From Ilyonectria destructans (lineage: Eukaryota; Ascomycota; Sordariomycetes; Hypocreales; Nectriaceae): DNA of 64,000 bases. Position 1 is the first letter of the stretch, and every line of letters begins with the position of its first letter. Positions 1 through 10,684 of the stretch are shown here, in pieces. A program made the translations under genes and the position numbers. Below the pieces are notes generated by a model, which did no database searches, was not told the DNA's origin, and worked only from the letters and a program-made list of their open reading frames with translations. The DNA is taken from assembly GCA_020740775.1 (NCBI GenBank), contig JAHEWK010000005.1, positions 3,038,001 to 3,102,000 on the forward strand, read 5' to 3'.

Positions 1-419
1 GAGTGCAAATTGAACTTGGCTGTTGGCTCCTGTGTAGGGTGACATATTTACGACTAGCTTCACTCCCTAAAGACTCTGTCTTGATTTTTCAGGCACCTTT
101 TGAGTTGCAGGTCAGTTTATCATTCAATTCCAAGTCATGTCGAAGTGAAGTTAAGTGCTTGAGACCGTTGGACTAGATGATCATAGTTTGTACCCGAGCG
201 TAAACTTTGCAAGGGGTCATCGGGAACAAGCTGATCTCACCAACTGGAAATAATCCCACTAGTATCCGAAGGTATGCATGTCACTGTAGATCGGGATCTA
301 CGGAGATTTCCATGACCCGCTTAATGGCAAATTTGATTTCGAACGAGGAATTGATTGATTTCATAACATCTGACATTCTGAATACTTTAAACTAATTGAT
401 TCGACTAGACAAGACGCCA
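1..419. other. Intergenic, nothing recognised
   Basis: No gene, RNA or repeat could be supported here. The short open frames show no family resemblance. The stretch lies downstream of the sugar transporter and presumably holds its 3' untranslated region. Confidence 0.5.
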
Positions 420-2090
420 TTAGGCAGTAGGGCCACTTGCAACTCGCTCAACCATGACAGCTTCAGCCTTCTTCTCCTTGTCATACGAGTAATCGACATC
501 CGCATCCAACCTATCAACAACCGTGGTCTTGAACTTGCGAGCAGGAACACGCTCCTCGAACAGAATATCAAGCTCAGCGTAGGTGCGACCCTTGGGCTCA
601 GGGAGGCGGAAATAGGTCCAGACGGCGCAGCACAAGCAGGTTCCGGCCCAGAAGAATCCGGACTTGGCACCCCAGTTCCAGGCAGACGGGTTGAGCATTC
701 GAGGGGTGATGATGTTGGTGATGATTCCGACAATGTTGTATGTGTTTCGGGCAAGGACAACCGACTTGGTTCGGAGACGGGTCGATGTCAACTCGGCAAC
801 CAGAGAGTAGCAGACGGGTCCGACAGTCGAGTCATAGGTGAAGGTATAGACCAAGAGCAGAGAGCCGATTGCCCACTGCGCAGCAACGTTTTCACGACCG
901 GCAAAGGCGGTGCATCCGATAGCCAGGAGGAAGACGCACATGGCGAGCTGACCATAGAGATACAGCGTTCGGCGACCGAACCAGCCCATGAGGAACCACG
1001 AGAACACAGTGCCGACAGCGCCGATGGCGTACTGACCAAGAGACATGCTGAAAGAGTTCTCCACAGCCATGCCGGCCTGCTGGTAGAAGTAGGTCGAGTA
1101 TCCCATAAAGGTGGCGCCGCAGAGTGTCTGGATCATCCAAGTCACACAGACAACCTCAGTTCGGCGAAGACTGACACCCTTGAACAGATCGGCGTAGGAT
1201 GTACCGGCCTGGGCTTCCTTTTCCATCTCGTTGGTGTGGATCATCATGGAAACCGTCTCGTCGGGGTTGAAGGGTTCTTCGGTGTTTCGGGCAGTCAGTC
1301 GCTTGAGAGATTCCTTGGCCTCGTCGATGCGTCCCTTGCGAACAAGCCACCAGGGAGACTCGGGAGCGAGCCAGATTCCGATCATCAGGGGAACAGGCCA
1401 CATCCACTGGAGGGCAAAGGGAATCTTGTATCCCCACTTGTCGTCGCGGGTAACCATGGCTCGGAGCACGGCCGAGGCAATGAATTGGCCAAGGACCCAG
1501 CAGAGGTTGACGTAGGTGGTGAGGTAGGCTCGGAGATGGGTAGGGCAGACCTCGGAGGCATAGGTGGTGGTCAGAGTCTGGAAGACACCCCACGGGATGC
1601 CGATGAGGATCTCGCCGATCAGGAGCTGAACCAGCGACTCTGAGAAGAAGATGATGAAGATGAAGCAGATGCAGCCGCCAAGTGCGCCAATGAGGGTCTT
1701 GCGATAGCCGAATCGATCTGCGATGATGCCGTTGGCGAAGAGACCCAGGATCTGGCCGCAGAGAGTTCCGTTGGAGAGACCCGACTGCCACGCGGCAGTG
1801 AGCTGGTAGCTGCCGTCGGGCTGCAGCTCACCAAACTTCTTCTGGAAAGGCGGGTAGGCGAAGAGGTTGTTGAGGAGGACAACGTCGAAGCCCTCCATGA
1901 TGATACACAGGGAGAGGAAGATGGACCACAGGCAAGCTTTCTTGTAGAGCTTCATGGACTGGAACAGTCCCATGTTGTGCTCCTTCTCGGTGGCCGCGGC
2001 GGCTTCGCGAGCAACGGAAGCGTCCATGTTGAGATGGCCGACCGAGACACGGCGTGCCCCGGCGTCGTGGTTGTCTGCTGGGACAGTCAT
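420..2090 (-). CDS. MFS alpha-glucoside (maltose-type) sugar:H+ symporter
   Basis: The 556-residue single-exon protein belongs to the sugar-porter branch of the major facilitator superfamily and most resembles fungal maltose/alpha-glucoside permeases. It starts at the ATG at 2088-2090. About twelve hydrophobic segments are visible, split by a central cytoplasmic loop. Family signatures include DRFGYRK after the early helices, PESPWWLVRKGR after TM6, GRRTLYL in the second half and PEPKGRTYAELDILFE after TM12. The N-terminal ~45 residues and the charged C-terminal tail are cytosolic and contain several lysines that could be ubiquitinated. It is transcribed away from the GH13 alpha-glucosidase at 3800, the usual arrangement of a MAL locus in which imported maltose or isomaltose is hydrolysed inside the cell. 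Exact substrate is an inference; sucrose or trehalose cannot be excluded. Confidence 0.9.
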   Translation of the reverse strand: MTVPADNHDAGARRVSVGHLNMDASVAREAAAATEKEHNMGLFQSMKLYKKACLWSIFLSLCIIMEGFDVVLLNNLFAYPPFQKKFGELQPDGSYQLTAAWQSGLSNGTLCGQILGLFANGIIADRFGYRKTLIGALGGCICFIFIIFFSESLVQLLIGEILIGIPWGVFQTLTTTYASEVCPTHLRAYLTTYVNLCWVLGQFIASAVLRAMVTRDDKWGYKIPFALQWMWPVPLMIGIWLAPESPWWLVRKGRIDEAKESLKRLTARNTEEPFNPDETVSMMIHTNEMEKEAQAGTSYADLFKGVSLRRTEVVCVTWMIQTLCGATFMGYSTYFYQQAGMAVENSFSMSLGQYAIGAVGTVFSWFLMGWFGRRTLYLYGQLAMCVFLLAIGCTAFAGRENVAAQWAIGSLLLVYTFTYDSTVGPVCYSLVAELTSTRLRTKSVVLARNTYNIVGIITNIITPRMLNPSAWNWGAKSGFFWAGTCLCCAVWTYFRLPEPKGRTYAELDILFEERVPARKFKTTVVDRLDADVDYSYDKEKKAEAVMVERVASGPTA

Positions 2091-3799
2091 GATGACGACC
2101 CAGGATCAATTGAGAGCGATGAGAGGGTCAGGCAAAGAAGAGGAGTGTTGATGCTCTCCAGTCAAAAACAACTGCGAGCTGTCCGATGTCTGGAGTCTGA
2201 GGCTGGCGATGTCAGGCTTGCTGATAGAAACTCGATTTGGGGGTTCCACGCCCGAGCATTATATAGTTGCTTGCCTCGATGAAGTCGGCTGGTGAGGAGA
2301 AGAGGCTCGCTTCGCTCAAGCTGGTGAAGTCAATATGGCCACTAGCTTCGGGCCTTGGACACGGAGGCGTTCGGGCTAGCCGAATTCGTGGCGTTGGTGT
2401 CACGGTATCCCTCATCGTGCCAGAGTGTGTGGCGTGCTTTGTGGGGAGACGATTCAGAAGAAAAGGCCCTACAAAGCGTCAAGTCTAGACTGAGTCGCTG
2501 AAACGTTGTTTGCCAACCACGGCGGAATTGGCCGTGTCGGTCCGGTATGGGGCCGCCGATAGTAACGCTGGGGAAGCTGAATTGACTCCCGGCATTGGTT
2601 CATGCAGTTCTTGGCCCTGGCTTGGCGGCTCGCAGCTCGATCCCCTTGTTTGAGTCTATCCACAGAGCGCGGAAAAGGCCCGAGATCTAGCTAGCCCATT
2701 GCGACTCTCTGGGCTGCAACCCCAGCGCTGGGCCGAGCTAGCCTCCATCGCTAGAGGCAAATCCCCCTCATTCTCCCTCGACTCGCCTTCTCCCCATGGG
2801 GCTCAATCAGATGTTTGTGGGCCTGGGGAAACCGTCCTCGGGTAGTGATAGGAGCTCTGTCGGCCCGGTAGCCGTGATGGGAGCTGTCAAGCTCTTCCAA
2901 CGCTCGCGAGGGCCATTAAGCGAGATCATTTGCATTCTATTGCCGTGTCTGTGGGGTTTTCGTCGCGGAGTCGCAGTGTTACGGCCGGAGACGCATGAAA
3001 GGTCTCCAAGACGGAGATCTCATGCTCAGTAGGTACTCCGCATCGCCAGTGATACGATTCGCGAGTTTCCTCATGTAGATCTCCCAATGTCCCCAATGCC
3101 TCCCAATGCCTCTCCCAGCCATTCTACCTCTTCAAGTTAGTCGGTCCGACCACCCTTGAGCCACCCTTCACCAGTTCCTTAAACCTCTACCATCTAACTT
3201 AATCTAGATCGACAATCGTGTTACAGCCCATCTGCTCATGTGATGTCATCCAACAAAACCCCATGATCCGGTGATCTTTTACTCTAATTCATCCCCCCGC
3301 ATCTGCCTTGCATCCCCGGACTTGGCATCGCAGCATCTCGGTCCGGCTATCGTCCAACCACAATGCCAATTCCCTCGTCGGTCCGACATCAAACCAATCA
3401 CTACCGCACACGAAAATACCGACGATCCGCTCTCGCCAATCCTGGGGGACGCCGCTATCGAAAGACTGTTTCCAGCTGTTCACCGGGGGGTGACGTGTCG
3501 GTCCGACACGAACTGCATCTCTACCCCAGAGTACGGAGTAGGCAACCCCCTCATCTCCACAACCATGTTGGGGATTTAAAGACGGACTGCAGCTTTGACG
3601 TGAGGTAATTCCAGGAAGAGAAACCCCTCTCAGTCGTCCCATTCCTCTCTCCTTGATATTCCTTTCCCCTCTGAGACTTGCCTACCTCGAGTTTTAGAGC
3701 TTGCAAGAACAGAGGAAGCATCTTCATTGCTCCCATTGTCTTGCATTTCTTCCATAATTTTTTCTTCATTCTACCTCACCTCACTTCCTCTTACCCACA
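2091..3799. promoter_or_regulatory. Divergent MAL promoter with repeated CGG-N-CCG sites
   Basis: The 1.7-kb region lies between the divergent transporter and alpha-glucosidase ATGs. It contains three perfect copies of the 11-bp quasi-palindrome GTCGGTCCGAC at 3140-3150, 3377-3387 and 3497-3507; the last sits in a longer palindrome at 3494-3510. Three weaker CGG-N-CCG versions lie at 2536-2545, 2859-2868 and 3339-3346. Inverted CGG/CCG triplets are the known type of Zn2Cys6 dimer target, and a Zn2Cys6 gene lies 6 kb away at 9101. A pyrimidine-rich stretch (about 3640-3790) just before the alpha-glucosidase ATG looks like a typical fungal 5' UTR. Regulator identity is inference. Confidence 0.65.
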
Positions 3800-5599
3800 A
3801 TGACTGTCAAGAGTCGCACCAAGCAATGGTGGAAGCACGCCGTCGTCTATCAGATCTACCCAGCATCTTACTGTGATTCAAATGGCGACGGCGTCGGCGA
3901 CCTTCCCGGCATCACCTCTAAGCTTGACTACATAGCAGAGTTGGGCGTCAATGTCATTTGGATTTGCCCCATGTACGACAGCCCGCAAGTGGACATGGGC
4001 TACGACATTTCCAACTATGAAGACATCTACGCGCCCTACGGCACGCTCCAAGACATGGAGACGCTCATTCGCGAGGCCCATTCTCGAGGCATCCGCGTCA
4101 TGCTGGACCTAGTCATCAACCACAGCTCCGATAAGCATGCGTGGTTCGAGGAGTCTCGCTCCAGCAAAGACAGCCCCAAGAGAGACTGGTACATTTGGCG
4201 TCCTGCCAAGTATTCTCCCTCCGGCGAACGGTTGCCTCCCAACAACTGGCGCTGCAACTTTGGCGGCGGTAGCGTGTGGGAATGGGACGAGCAAACTGGC
4301 GAGTATTATTTGCATCTGTTTGCCAAGGAGCAGCCCGACCTGAACTGGGAGAACCCCGAGACCCGTCGCGCCATCTACGCTTCCTCCATGGAGTTCTGGC
4401 TTGAGCGCGGCGTCGATGGCTTCCGAGTCGACACAGTCAACATGTACAGCAAGCCCATTAACTTCCCAGATGCCCCAATCACAGACTCCAAGGCACTATT
4501 CCAACCAGCCGGCATGCTGTACTGCAATGGACCACGGATGCACGAGTTCCTGGACGAGATGAACGCAATCCTTACTAAATACGGCGCCATCACCGTTGGA
4601 GAGCTCCCAAACACCCCCGACATGGCTCGAGTCTTGCGCTACGTGAGCGCAGAGGCAAAACAGCTTGACATGGTCTTCCAATTCGATTTGGTTGACGTGG
4701 GTTTCGGTCGCACTCATAAATACGAGACAACATTCAAGAATTATACCCTCCGCGATGTTAAAGACGCTATCGGCCGAACACAAGGCCTCATCCACGGCAC
4801 CGATGCCTGGACGACTGTTTTCATGGAGAACCACGATCAAGCCCGCTCCGTTTCCAGATTCACCGACGATCGACCCGAGTATCGAGTTCTAGGCGCAAAG
4901 ATGCTCGCTCTGCTTCAAGCCTGTCTCAGCGGAACACAATATGTCTACCAGGGCCAAGAGATCGGAACAGTCAACGCGCCCAAGGCATCCTACCCCGTCG
5001 AAAACTACCTCGACATCGACAGCTATCTTTTCGTCAAGATGGTGAAAGACCGCTGCGGTGATGATAAGAAACAACTCGATACAGCATTTACGGCACTGCA
5101 ACACTTGGCCCGGGACCACTCGCGAATTCCCATCGCATGGAACGGAAAGGCCAAGTTTGGAGGCTTCTCCGAGCAGGCCGAAAAGGAAGGCAAGGAGGTC
5201 AAGGAACCGTGGATGAAGCCTCACCCGCTGGCGTCCGAGATTAACGTGGCCAGTCAACTGGATGACCCATCCAGTGTTCTTGCGTTCTGGCGCAAGATGC
5301 TGAAATTCCGTCGTGAACACCCCGACTTGTTTGTGTATGGTGATTACCGAGGACTTCGACTCGAGGACCCCGACACGTACACCTTTGTCAAGGAGGCCCA
5401 ACATGGAGGTGCCCAGGCAGTTGTTGTGCTCAACTTCTCGACCGAGGAGAAGACGTGGGCAGCTCCAGGTGCACAGGAACTGGGGTTGCCAGACTCCACG
5501 GAAGTGAAGCTGGTCCCCGTCTTGTCCACTTACGACGGAAAGGATAGAGGTAAAGTACTCGCACCCTTTGAGGGTCGGGTGTATCTTGTCAGCGTTTGA
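3800..5599 (+). CDS. GH13 alpha-glucosidase (maltase/isomaltase type)
   Basis: The 599-residue intronless enzyme hydrolyses terminal alpha-glucosides such as maltose or isomaltose. It starts at the ATG in CCCACAATGAC. All GH13 conserved regions are present: region I DLVINHSS near residue 105, region II GFRVDTVN near 215 with the nucleophile Asp, region III TVGELPN near 273 with the acid/base Glu, and region IV MENHDQ near 345. The N-terminal WWKHAVVYQIYPASYCDSNG is typical of intracellular fungal maltases, and length matches that family. No signal peptide is visible, so it should act in the cytosol on sugar imported by the divergent symporter. Several Zn2Cys6-type sites lie within 660 bp upstream. 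Convergent with the arrestin-like gene, 218 bp apart. Confidence 0.93.
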   Translation: MTVKSRTKQWWKHAVVYQIYPASYCDSNGDGVGDLPGITSKLDYIAELGVNVIWICPMYDSPQVDMGYDISNYEDIYAPYGTLQDMETLIREAHSRGIRVMLDLVINHSSDKHAWFEESRSSKDSPKRDWYIWRPAKYSPSGERLPPNNWRCNFGGGSVWEWDEQTGEYYLHLFAKEQPDLNWENPETRRAIYASSMEFWLERGVDGFRVDTVNMYSKPINFPDAPITDSKALFQPAGMLYCNGPRMHEFLDEMNAILTKYGAITVGELPNTPDMARVLRYVSAEAKQLDMVFQFDLVDVGFGRTHKYETTFKNYTLRDVKDAIGRTQGLIHGTDAWTTVFMENHDQARSVSRFTDDRPEYRVLGAKMLALLQACLSGTQYVYQGQEIGTVNAPKASYPVENYLDIDSYLFVKMVKDRCGDDKKQLDTAFTALQHLARDHSRIPIAWNGKAKFGGFSEQAEKEGKEVKEPWMKPHPLASEINVASQLDDPSSVLAFWRKMLKFRREHPDLFVYGDYRGLRLEDPDTYTFVKEAQHGGAQAVVVLNFSTEEKTWAAPGAQELGLPDSTEVKLVPVLSTYDGKDRGKVLAPFEGRVYLVSV

Positions 5600-5817
5600 G
5601 TAGAGCACTCTTCGAAGACATGTTGAATCTGCGCGACTCCAAGAAAAGGCAATAGAATCAAGAAAAGGCAATAGAATGGTAAAGCCTCATGATTACTCCA
5701 CTTTTAATGATAAAGATTATGAAATATTTTAACCCAAGATACCTCCAACTCCATCTAAATGACCTGCGCTTTAATAACTTTTCATGCTCAGAACCTGAAC
5801 TTGGCTGACATATCTGA

Positions 5818-6993
5818 TCAATAGTCCAAAATAGTTGACTGGACATCCTCTTTATAGGTAGGGGGATGTAAAAACACGTCCTGGTAGGAAGGCGGGATCT
5901 CCTCATTGAAGGCCGGTTTCATCCCTGATTCATCCGTCAACAGGACCCGGTACGGCAAACTTAGGATCCGTGCGGTGCCAGTTCGCATCGCCAACTCAGG
6001 CCTGCCCTCTGGGAAAATTTCCTTGATCAGGATGAGTTCCAGAACCAGTGAGTGATTTACCCGAGCGCCATTTGGTGTTTTCATATCGCTGGTGTACTTG
6101 AGGCGAGGGCCAAGAGCACTGTCCTGGCGGATGCTGTAGCTGAACTCCATATCGACAGTTCCATCCTCATCTGGCGAACTCCAACACTCGTACAGGTCCT
6201 TGCTGCCAAGTGTTCGCACCTTCCTTCTGACTGAATTCTTCTCCTCCGTCTTTTCGAGTCCACGTGCATGTTGCTCGCAGGGTTCAGCGATAGTCTTGAT
6301 GTTTTCCTCCACGCTCCATGCAGCCTTGCATAGACGCCAGGTGTGCGCAGTCTCCCCACTCCCCGGGGTACTCGAGAGACCAGCTATTTTTATTGCAACT
6401 TTATTGGGAGCAAGCGGGCGTATGACGGGCTCAAAACCAGCGGCAACGGCGATGCCAGTTGATGCAAAGAGGTAGCTCTTGTTGCGAGGCAAATTCGGTC
6501 CGGACAAGGAGGGTTTGACGCAAAGATCACGTTGGAAGGTGTTAACGCTGGATTCCTTGCCGGCTTTCCCTTTTGACTTGAGGCAGACGACCTCAGCCTG
6601 GAATTCGTACGAGACGGCAAAGATGGGTGTGTCCATGGAGGGGGGGAGGTGACCCTCAATGAGAGCGGAAAAGGGGAATTGGTGAGGGCCACGCGGTAGG
6701 ACAGTCCGCTCGGTTAAAAGGCTCCAGTTCTGTATTTTGGCATATTGGTGCTTGCAATTTGAGCAAAGCTTCTTGAAGGGCTGCTTGTGGGTGGTGTGCG
6801 AGTTGAGTACCGCCGTAAGGCTGTCGATTTCGACAGAATCCTCGAGGACGGTGATAACCACGGAGCCCGATACGAGCGAGCCCGGAACGACATTAGCCGG
6901 GTTGTCGATTTTCCAGTCCAGTGACACTGCAGACGAGCGGTCCCGTGACCGCTTGCCAAAGGGCTTACTCAAGAATCCTCCTAAAGTCGACAT
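5818..6993 (-). CDS. Arrestin-like endocytic adaptor with two PPxY motifs
   Basis: The 391-residue protein starts at the ATG at 6991-6993 (MSTLGGFLSKPF); an in-frame extension upstream lacks an ATG and is not used. The N-terminal half has an arrestin-N-like beta-sandwich pattern (PANVVPGSLVSGSVVITV, then VLPRGPHQFPFSALIEGHLPPS). The second half resembles the arrestin-C fold of fungal LDB19/ART1-type alpha-arrestins. The C-terminus carries PPSY and PPTY at about residues 367 and 377, ligands for WW domains of Rsp5/NEDD4 ubiquitin ligases. Proteins of this class tag plasma-membrane permeases for ubiquitination and endocytosis. Its position beside a sugar permease makes control of that permease an attractive but unproven inference. 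I see no intron. Confidence 0.78.
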   Translation of the reverse strand: MSTLGGFLSKPFGKRSRDRSSAVSLDWKIDNPANVVPGSLVSGSVVITVLEDSVEIDSLTAVLNSHTTHKQPFKKLCSNCKHQYAKIQNWSLLTERTVLPRGPHQFPFSALIEGHLPPSMDTPIFAVSYEFQAEVVCLKSKGKAGKESSVNTFQRDLCVKPSLSGPNLPRNKSYLFASTGIAVAAGFEPVIRPLAPNKVAIKIAGLSSTPGSGETAHTWRLCKAAWSVEENIKTIAEPCEQHARGLEKTEEKNSVRRKVRTLGSKDLYECWSSPDEDGTVDMEFSYSIRQDSALGPRLKYTSDMKTPNGARVNHSLVLELILIKEIFPEGRPELAMRTGTARILSLPYRVLLTDESGMKPAFNEEIPPSYQDVFLHPPTYKEDVQSTILDY

Positions 6994-9100
6994 GTCGATG
7001 CACCGGTATGGAGTAGCTGCGCTTCGAGGGAGTATATCAGAGGAGTCTCTGACCCACAAATGGAGCAAGGTGTGGAGTAGGTCGACAGTTGGAGCGAGAC
7101 CCAGGATTTGCGGTTGGATGCCAAGAAGATCAACATGAGATGGACAGGAAACGGACAGAGCAGGGCAACAAGTATCTATAACCACCTCAGACCAACGAAA
7201 AGGGGGAGTTTTCTCTTCCCACGTCTCCCAAATCTTTCCATTTCTCGTGGCACGTTTCGTGCTTGTCCAATACTATTATTAACAGAAAACCACTTCGAGT
7301 ATGAGCTCAAAAAGAAGGCTCCATGGTCCGGCGTAAGCTTCTCAAATGGGCCTAGATGGCCCGAATCGGAAATAAACTAGCATTACATGCACGGGTCGGC
7401 CCTTTCTAAGTGGATGTGATAGTTGAGCATGTAATGGGATTGACTCGTAAATCCTTGTATATCGGATATACTAGTTTTTTTTCTTCGCAGGTGACTCGAG
7501 CTTCCGTTCGCTTCTCGCCGCGTCATCTACGGACCAACCGGGTATGAAACATCAGGATATCAACCATCCGGACACCAACCGCCCGGACCTCAACCGCCCG
7601 GACATCAAGAATGCAATTATGCAAGATTATCTCAGTTCCTGTTCATGTACAAATGATGTATATGTCAGCTAGTTAAATTTAGAGGCAATGGTTCGTGGCC
7701 TGCCACCAATCACTTTTGACTTGTCACTCAGGTGAGGTGCCGAGTCTAGAGAATGGCGTGAGTCGGCATCAATTTCCTCTTCTGGGGCTGCCCAATATAG
7801 AAATTAGTGGAGTTTTTTGGCCGTTTTGCCGTCGTGGTCGGTATAAGCTGCCTGAAAAGGCCTAGTCTCCTCGAGAGCCTCCAGACAACTAGACGCATTT
7901 CGGCAACTCGAGTCAGTCATTTCCGATGTATGAACCAGTCGCCAGGCAATATTGAGCCACGCTACTTCGAACTCAGGGTTCTAGAAGCTGATTTGTGCCA
8001 AGGGGAGGCTCATCTGACAGCTCGATCCTTCCGAACGGCAGTGTCTGCCGGTCCAGGCCGCCGGCTTCGGCCTGTCCCGTATTTAATCAGATCCGTTCAT
8101 TCGTGGATCAACCTGTCTGCGAACCTTGCTGGAGCACATGTTTCGGAGGTGAGCTGAATGTGGGATGATACAGATGCACGAGAACGCTTGTGGTAACTGT
8201 GCCTGTGTCGCTTCCATTTCGACATAATTAGTTATATTGTCCCATTCGATGAGTGCTCGTTCTCGTGGGGAATCACTCACTCGGCAGCGAACTCTTCCCG
8301 GCTTCCCATTCCTGGCTTCCCATTCCTGGCCTGACCGTGGGTTTCATTGGCACCACAAAATGTGACCAGTGCATCGGTGGTAGCTCGTGACTCCGTTTCC
8401 CGGGTCCACTGTTGACGAGGGTCACGACTTGCGATGTTTCTTTGCCAACGACAGCCTGGGTGCGACTTCTTCTGATGTTGAAAATAAAGGCTCTCTCTTG
8501 AGGTTCTCACTCGCGGTGTTTATGGGACTGAGGTTGGTAATGCATGATATTTCCAATATGCTGTGTGAGGTCGACTCATGGGCCTTGCCCGTCTGATCTT
8601 ACCATATCACCACCAATAATAACACGTCCCACTCGAATCGACCTCTGCATGCTGGAATCTCCACACGTAAAGGAATAGCACCCCTCTTTCCAGATGGTTG
8701 CACTTTATTTAAACGTGCAGGCTTCCCCAGTCATAGAGATGTCTTTGAGAGGCAGCATCCCTACCCTAAAATGCGATCAACTTACCCTAGAGGACCCCAG
8801 CGACTCTATGATGGATGCTCATTGGCTGCCCGCTTTAGCGCAAACTTCGCCTCCACATCCGTAGCTCCGTCATACCTACGGCGTCCTGCACAACTTCTCC
8901 ACACTTTCCAGGATGCATCTCTGCATTCCACTTTTGATCAGTCTTGCCGATTCCCGACGATCCCCGACGCGGAGGAACTGGCCGTCGCTTCTGGAGAACA
9001 GTAGGAGCTGTGAGATGGCAAGTCAGTGAATAAGCCTCCCGATGAGCCAATACCAGCTCAGCACTCCCCGCGCGGATACACATCAGATACAGACCTGACC
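6994..9100. other. Long intergenic region, no gene supported
   Basis: Two kilobases separate the arrestin-like gene from the Zn2Cys6 gene; these two are divergent, so both promoters lie here. Apart from a short 15-bp tandem repeat at 7559-7603 and a 14-bp duplication (GGCTTCCCATTCCT, near 8300-8329) nothing stands out. The open frames at 7807-8157 and 8835-9119 have no recognisable product. Confidence 0.5.
7559..7603. repeat. 15-bp tandem repeat, three copies
   Basis: Three consecutive 15-bp units share the core CAACC(A/G)(T/C)CCGGAC and differ mainly in their first two bases and two internal positions. A partial fourth copy (ATCA) follows. The units are not in a coding frame I can support. 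It looks like a small minisatellite in non-coding DNA. Confidence 0.7.
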
Positions 9101-10684
9101 ATGGCCGGCCGAACATCACGCGCCTGCAATGGCTGCCGCTTCAGAAAGGTGCGGTGCAACGGCGTCCAGCCCTGCTCTCAGTGTGCGCACCTGAACCTGG
9201 CATGCGAGTTCTCCTTGGCGCCGGCGAAGCGCAAGCCTGCGGTGCGAGGCCGTCTGGTGGCCCAATTGCGCGACAAGGCGAGGACGGACTCGCCGACCGA
9301 TCTGGCCTCGGCAGCAGACGTCACTTCGATTGCTGGCATCACGGATCTCGGAGACGCGTCGCACAACGGGGACATGCGCTTCGACTCTGTCTCGTCGCCT
9401 GGCAGCTCCGAGTACCCGATTGACTTCTTCCACGGGCTCGTCGCCGACTTTGAACAGGTCGTTTACCCCGTAAACCCCATCATCTCGCCCGCCGAGATGC
9501 GCACCGCCATCGACAACATGCATCGCAGTCACGAAGATGCTGCTTTGGTCTATGCCTTTGCGGCTGTGACGGTCAATCTGACACACACCTCCTGGTTGCT
9601 GCATGGCGATATTGCCTTGCAGATGACGGATCTGATGCAGCACAGCATCTCATCTCATCGCCAGGCAGACCTGGTCGGGGCATTCCACGACGGCATCGTG
9701 GGTGAACTGAACACCACTGTCAAGCGCGCCACAACCTGCATCTTCCTAGAGATCTCAATGATGGCATTCAAATGCATTGATCGCTGTAGCACCATCCTCC
9801 GAGAGGCTATTTCCATGATCGAGACTCTAAATGTCCATTTGATCAACGCCGAAACTACTCTCGAAAAAAGCGACATCTCCCGTCGCCAGAGGCTTTACTG
9901 GGAAGCGTTTATCCACGAGCGGTTTACGACCATCATGTCTGGGAAGCGAAGTATCTTGCCGCCTCTTAGGACGGGCTTCCCCTTCCCCGACCCAAGCATC
10001 CCGCCTCACGTGGATCTAGGATTCAATCGCCTTATCCACTTGTTTCTCATAATAGATGAAGCTTTCATTGCACACTGGATTGCCCAGCAAGACCCTGGAA
10101 TGGCCGCGCCTGAGATGACGGCTCAGTGGATCGAATCCAAGCAGGCACAGCTGGACCAGGACGAGATCACCGCTGTCGAGGCTGAGAGAGCCCTGAACGC
10201 AAGTGGGCAAGGGAATCTCACCGAGTTACAACACGCCGATCTCTTCGTAACTAGGCTTTGGCTTCGCACGCTCGTCTGGCAGCTCGCGCTGTCCCAAGGC
10301 CTTCTTCGCTCAGCTCCACCGCAAAGCACCCATCAAGGGCTCTCTCTCCATTTCCCCGTGGAGCGACTGTCGGCTCAACTCCGCAGCCTTGTCAACCGGC
10401 TGGGCAGTGTTGCGTCGATTGGCATCCACGGTAGTGGAATCATGCACAAGCTCTTTGAGATCACAAGTACTATAGCCGATGTATTAGCGCTCCCCCAGGG
10501 ACCTGGGCAGGGCCAGGAAGACACCAAGGCCAGGATGGAGGATTTTGTTTTCCTGGTCAGATTCTTGTTCACCTTCGAGCGGACTCAGAAGCACCAACGG
10601 GAATATTTGAGGGAGAAGCTCGAGGTGCTGCAGCCCATGTACACGGTGGTGGACTTTGCCGACCTGGCTGGGAGTCCGAGTTGA
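9101..10684 (+). CDS. Zn2Cys6 transcription factor, candidate MAL regulator
   Basis: The 527-residue protein starts at ATGGCCGGCCG; upstream in-frame codons contain no ATG. The binuclear zinc cluster is at Cys9, Cys12, Cys19, Cys25, Cys28 and Cys35 (C-x2-C-x6-C-x5-C-x2-C-x6-C), with the basic stretch RFRKVR inside. The remainder fits the fungal-specific middle homology region; the segment RRQRLYWEAFIHERFTTI is typical of that fold. Overall style resembles regulators of sucrose/maltose utilisation in filamentous fungi. No intron is apparent. Its location in the same block as the symporter and alpha-glucosidase suggests it is the pathway-specific activator that reads the CGG-N-CCG sites at 2.5-3.5 kb; this link is inferred from position only. 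Confidence 0.88.
   Translation: MAGRTSRACNGCRFRKVRCNGVQPCSQCAHLNLACEFSLAPAKRKPAVRGRLVAQLRDKARTDSPTDLASAADVTSIAGITDLGDASHNGDMRFDSVSSPGSSEYPIDFFHGLVADFEQVVYPVNPIISPAEMRTAIDNMHRSHEDAALVYAFAAVTVNLTHTSWLLHGDIALQMTDLMQHSISSHRQADLVGAFHDGIVGELNTTVKRATTCIFLEISMMAFKCIDRCSTILREAISMIETLNVHLINAETTLEKSDISRRQRLYWEAFIHERFTTIMSGKRSILPPLRTGFPFPDPSIPPHVDLGFNRLIHLFLIIDEAFIAHWIAQQDPGMAAPEMTAQWIESKQAQLDQDEITAVEAERALNASGQGNLTELQHADLFVTRLWLRTLVWQLALSQGLLRSAPPQSTHQGLSLHFPVERLSAQLRSLVNRLGSVASIGIHGSGIMHKLFEITSTIADVLALPQGPGQGQEDTKARMEDFVFLVRFLFTFERTQKHQREYLREKLEVLQPMYTVVDFADLAGSPS

Noticed and set aside
396..1643. Long plus-strand open frame of 415 codons
   Set aside because: It lies antisense to the well-supported sugar symporter and has a composition typical of a shadow frame.
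7559..7603. CRISPR-like repeat array
   Set aside because: Units are directly adjacent without spacers, and the genome is eukaryotic.
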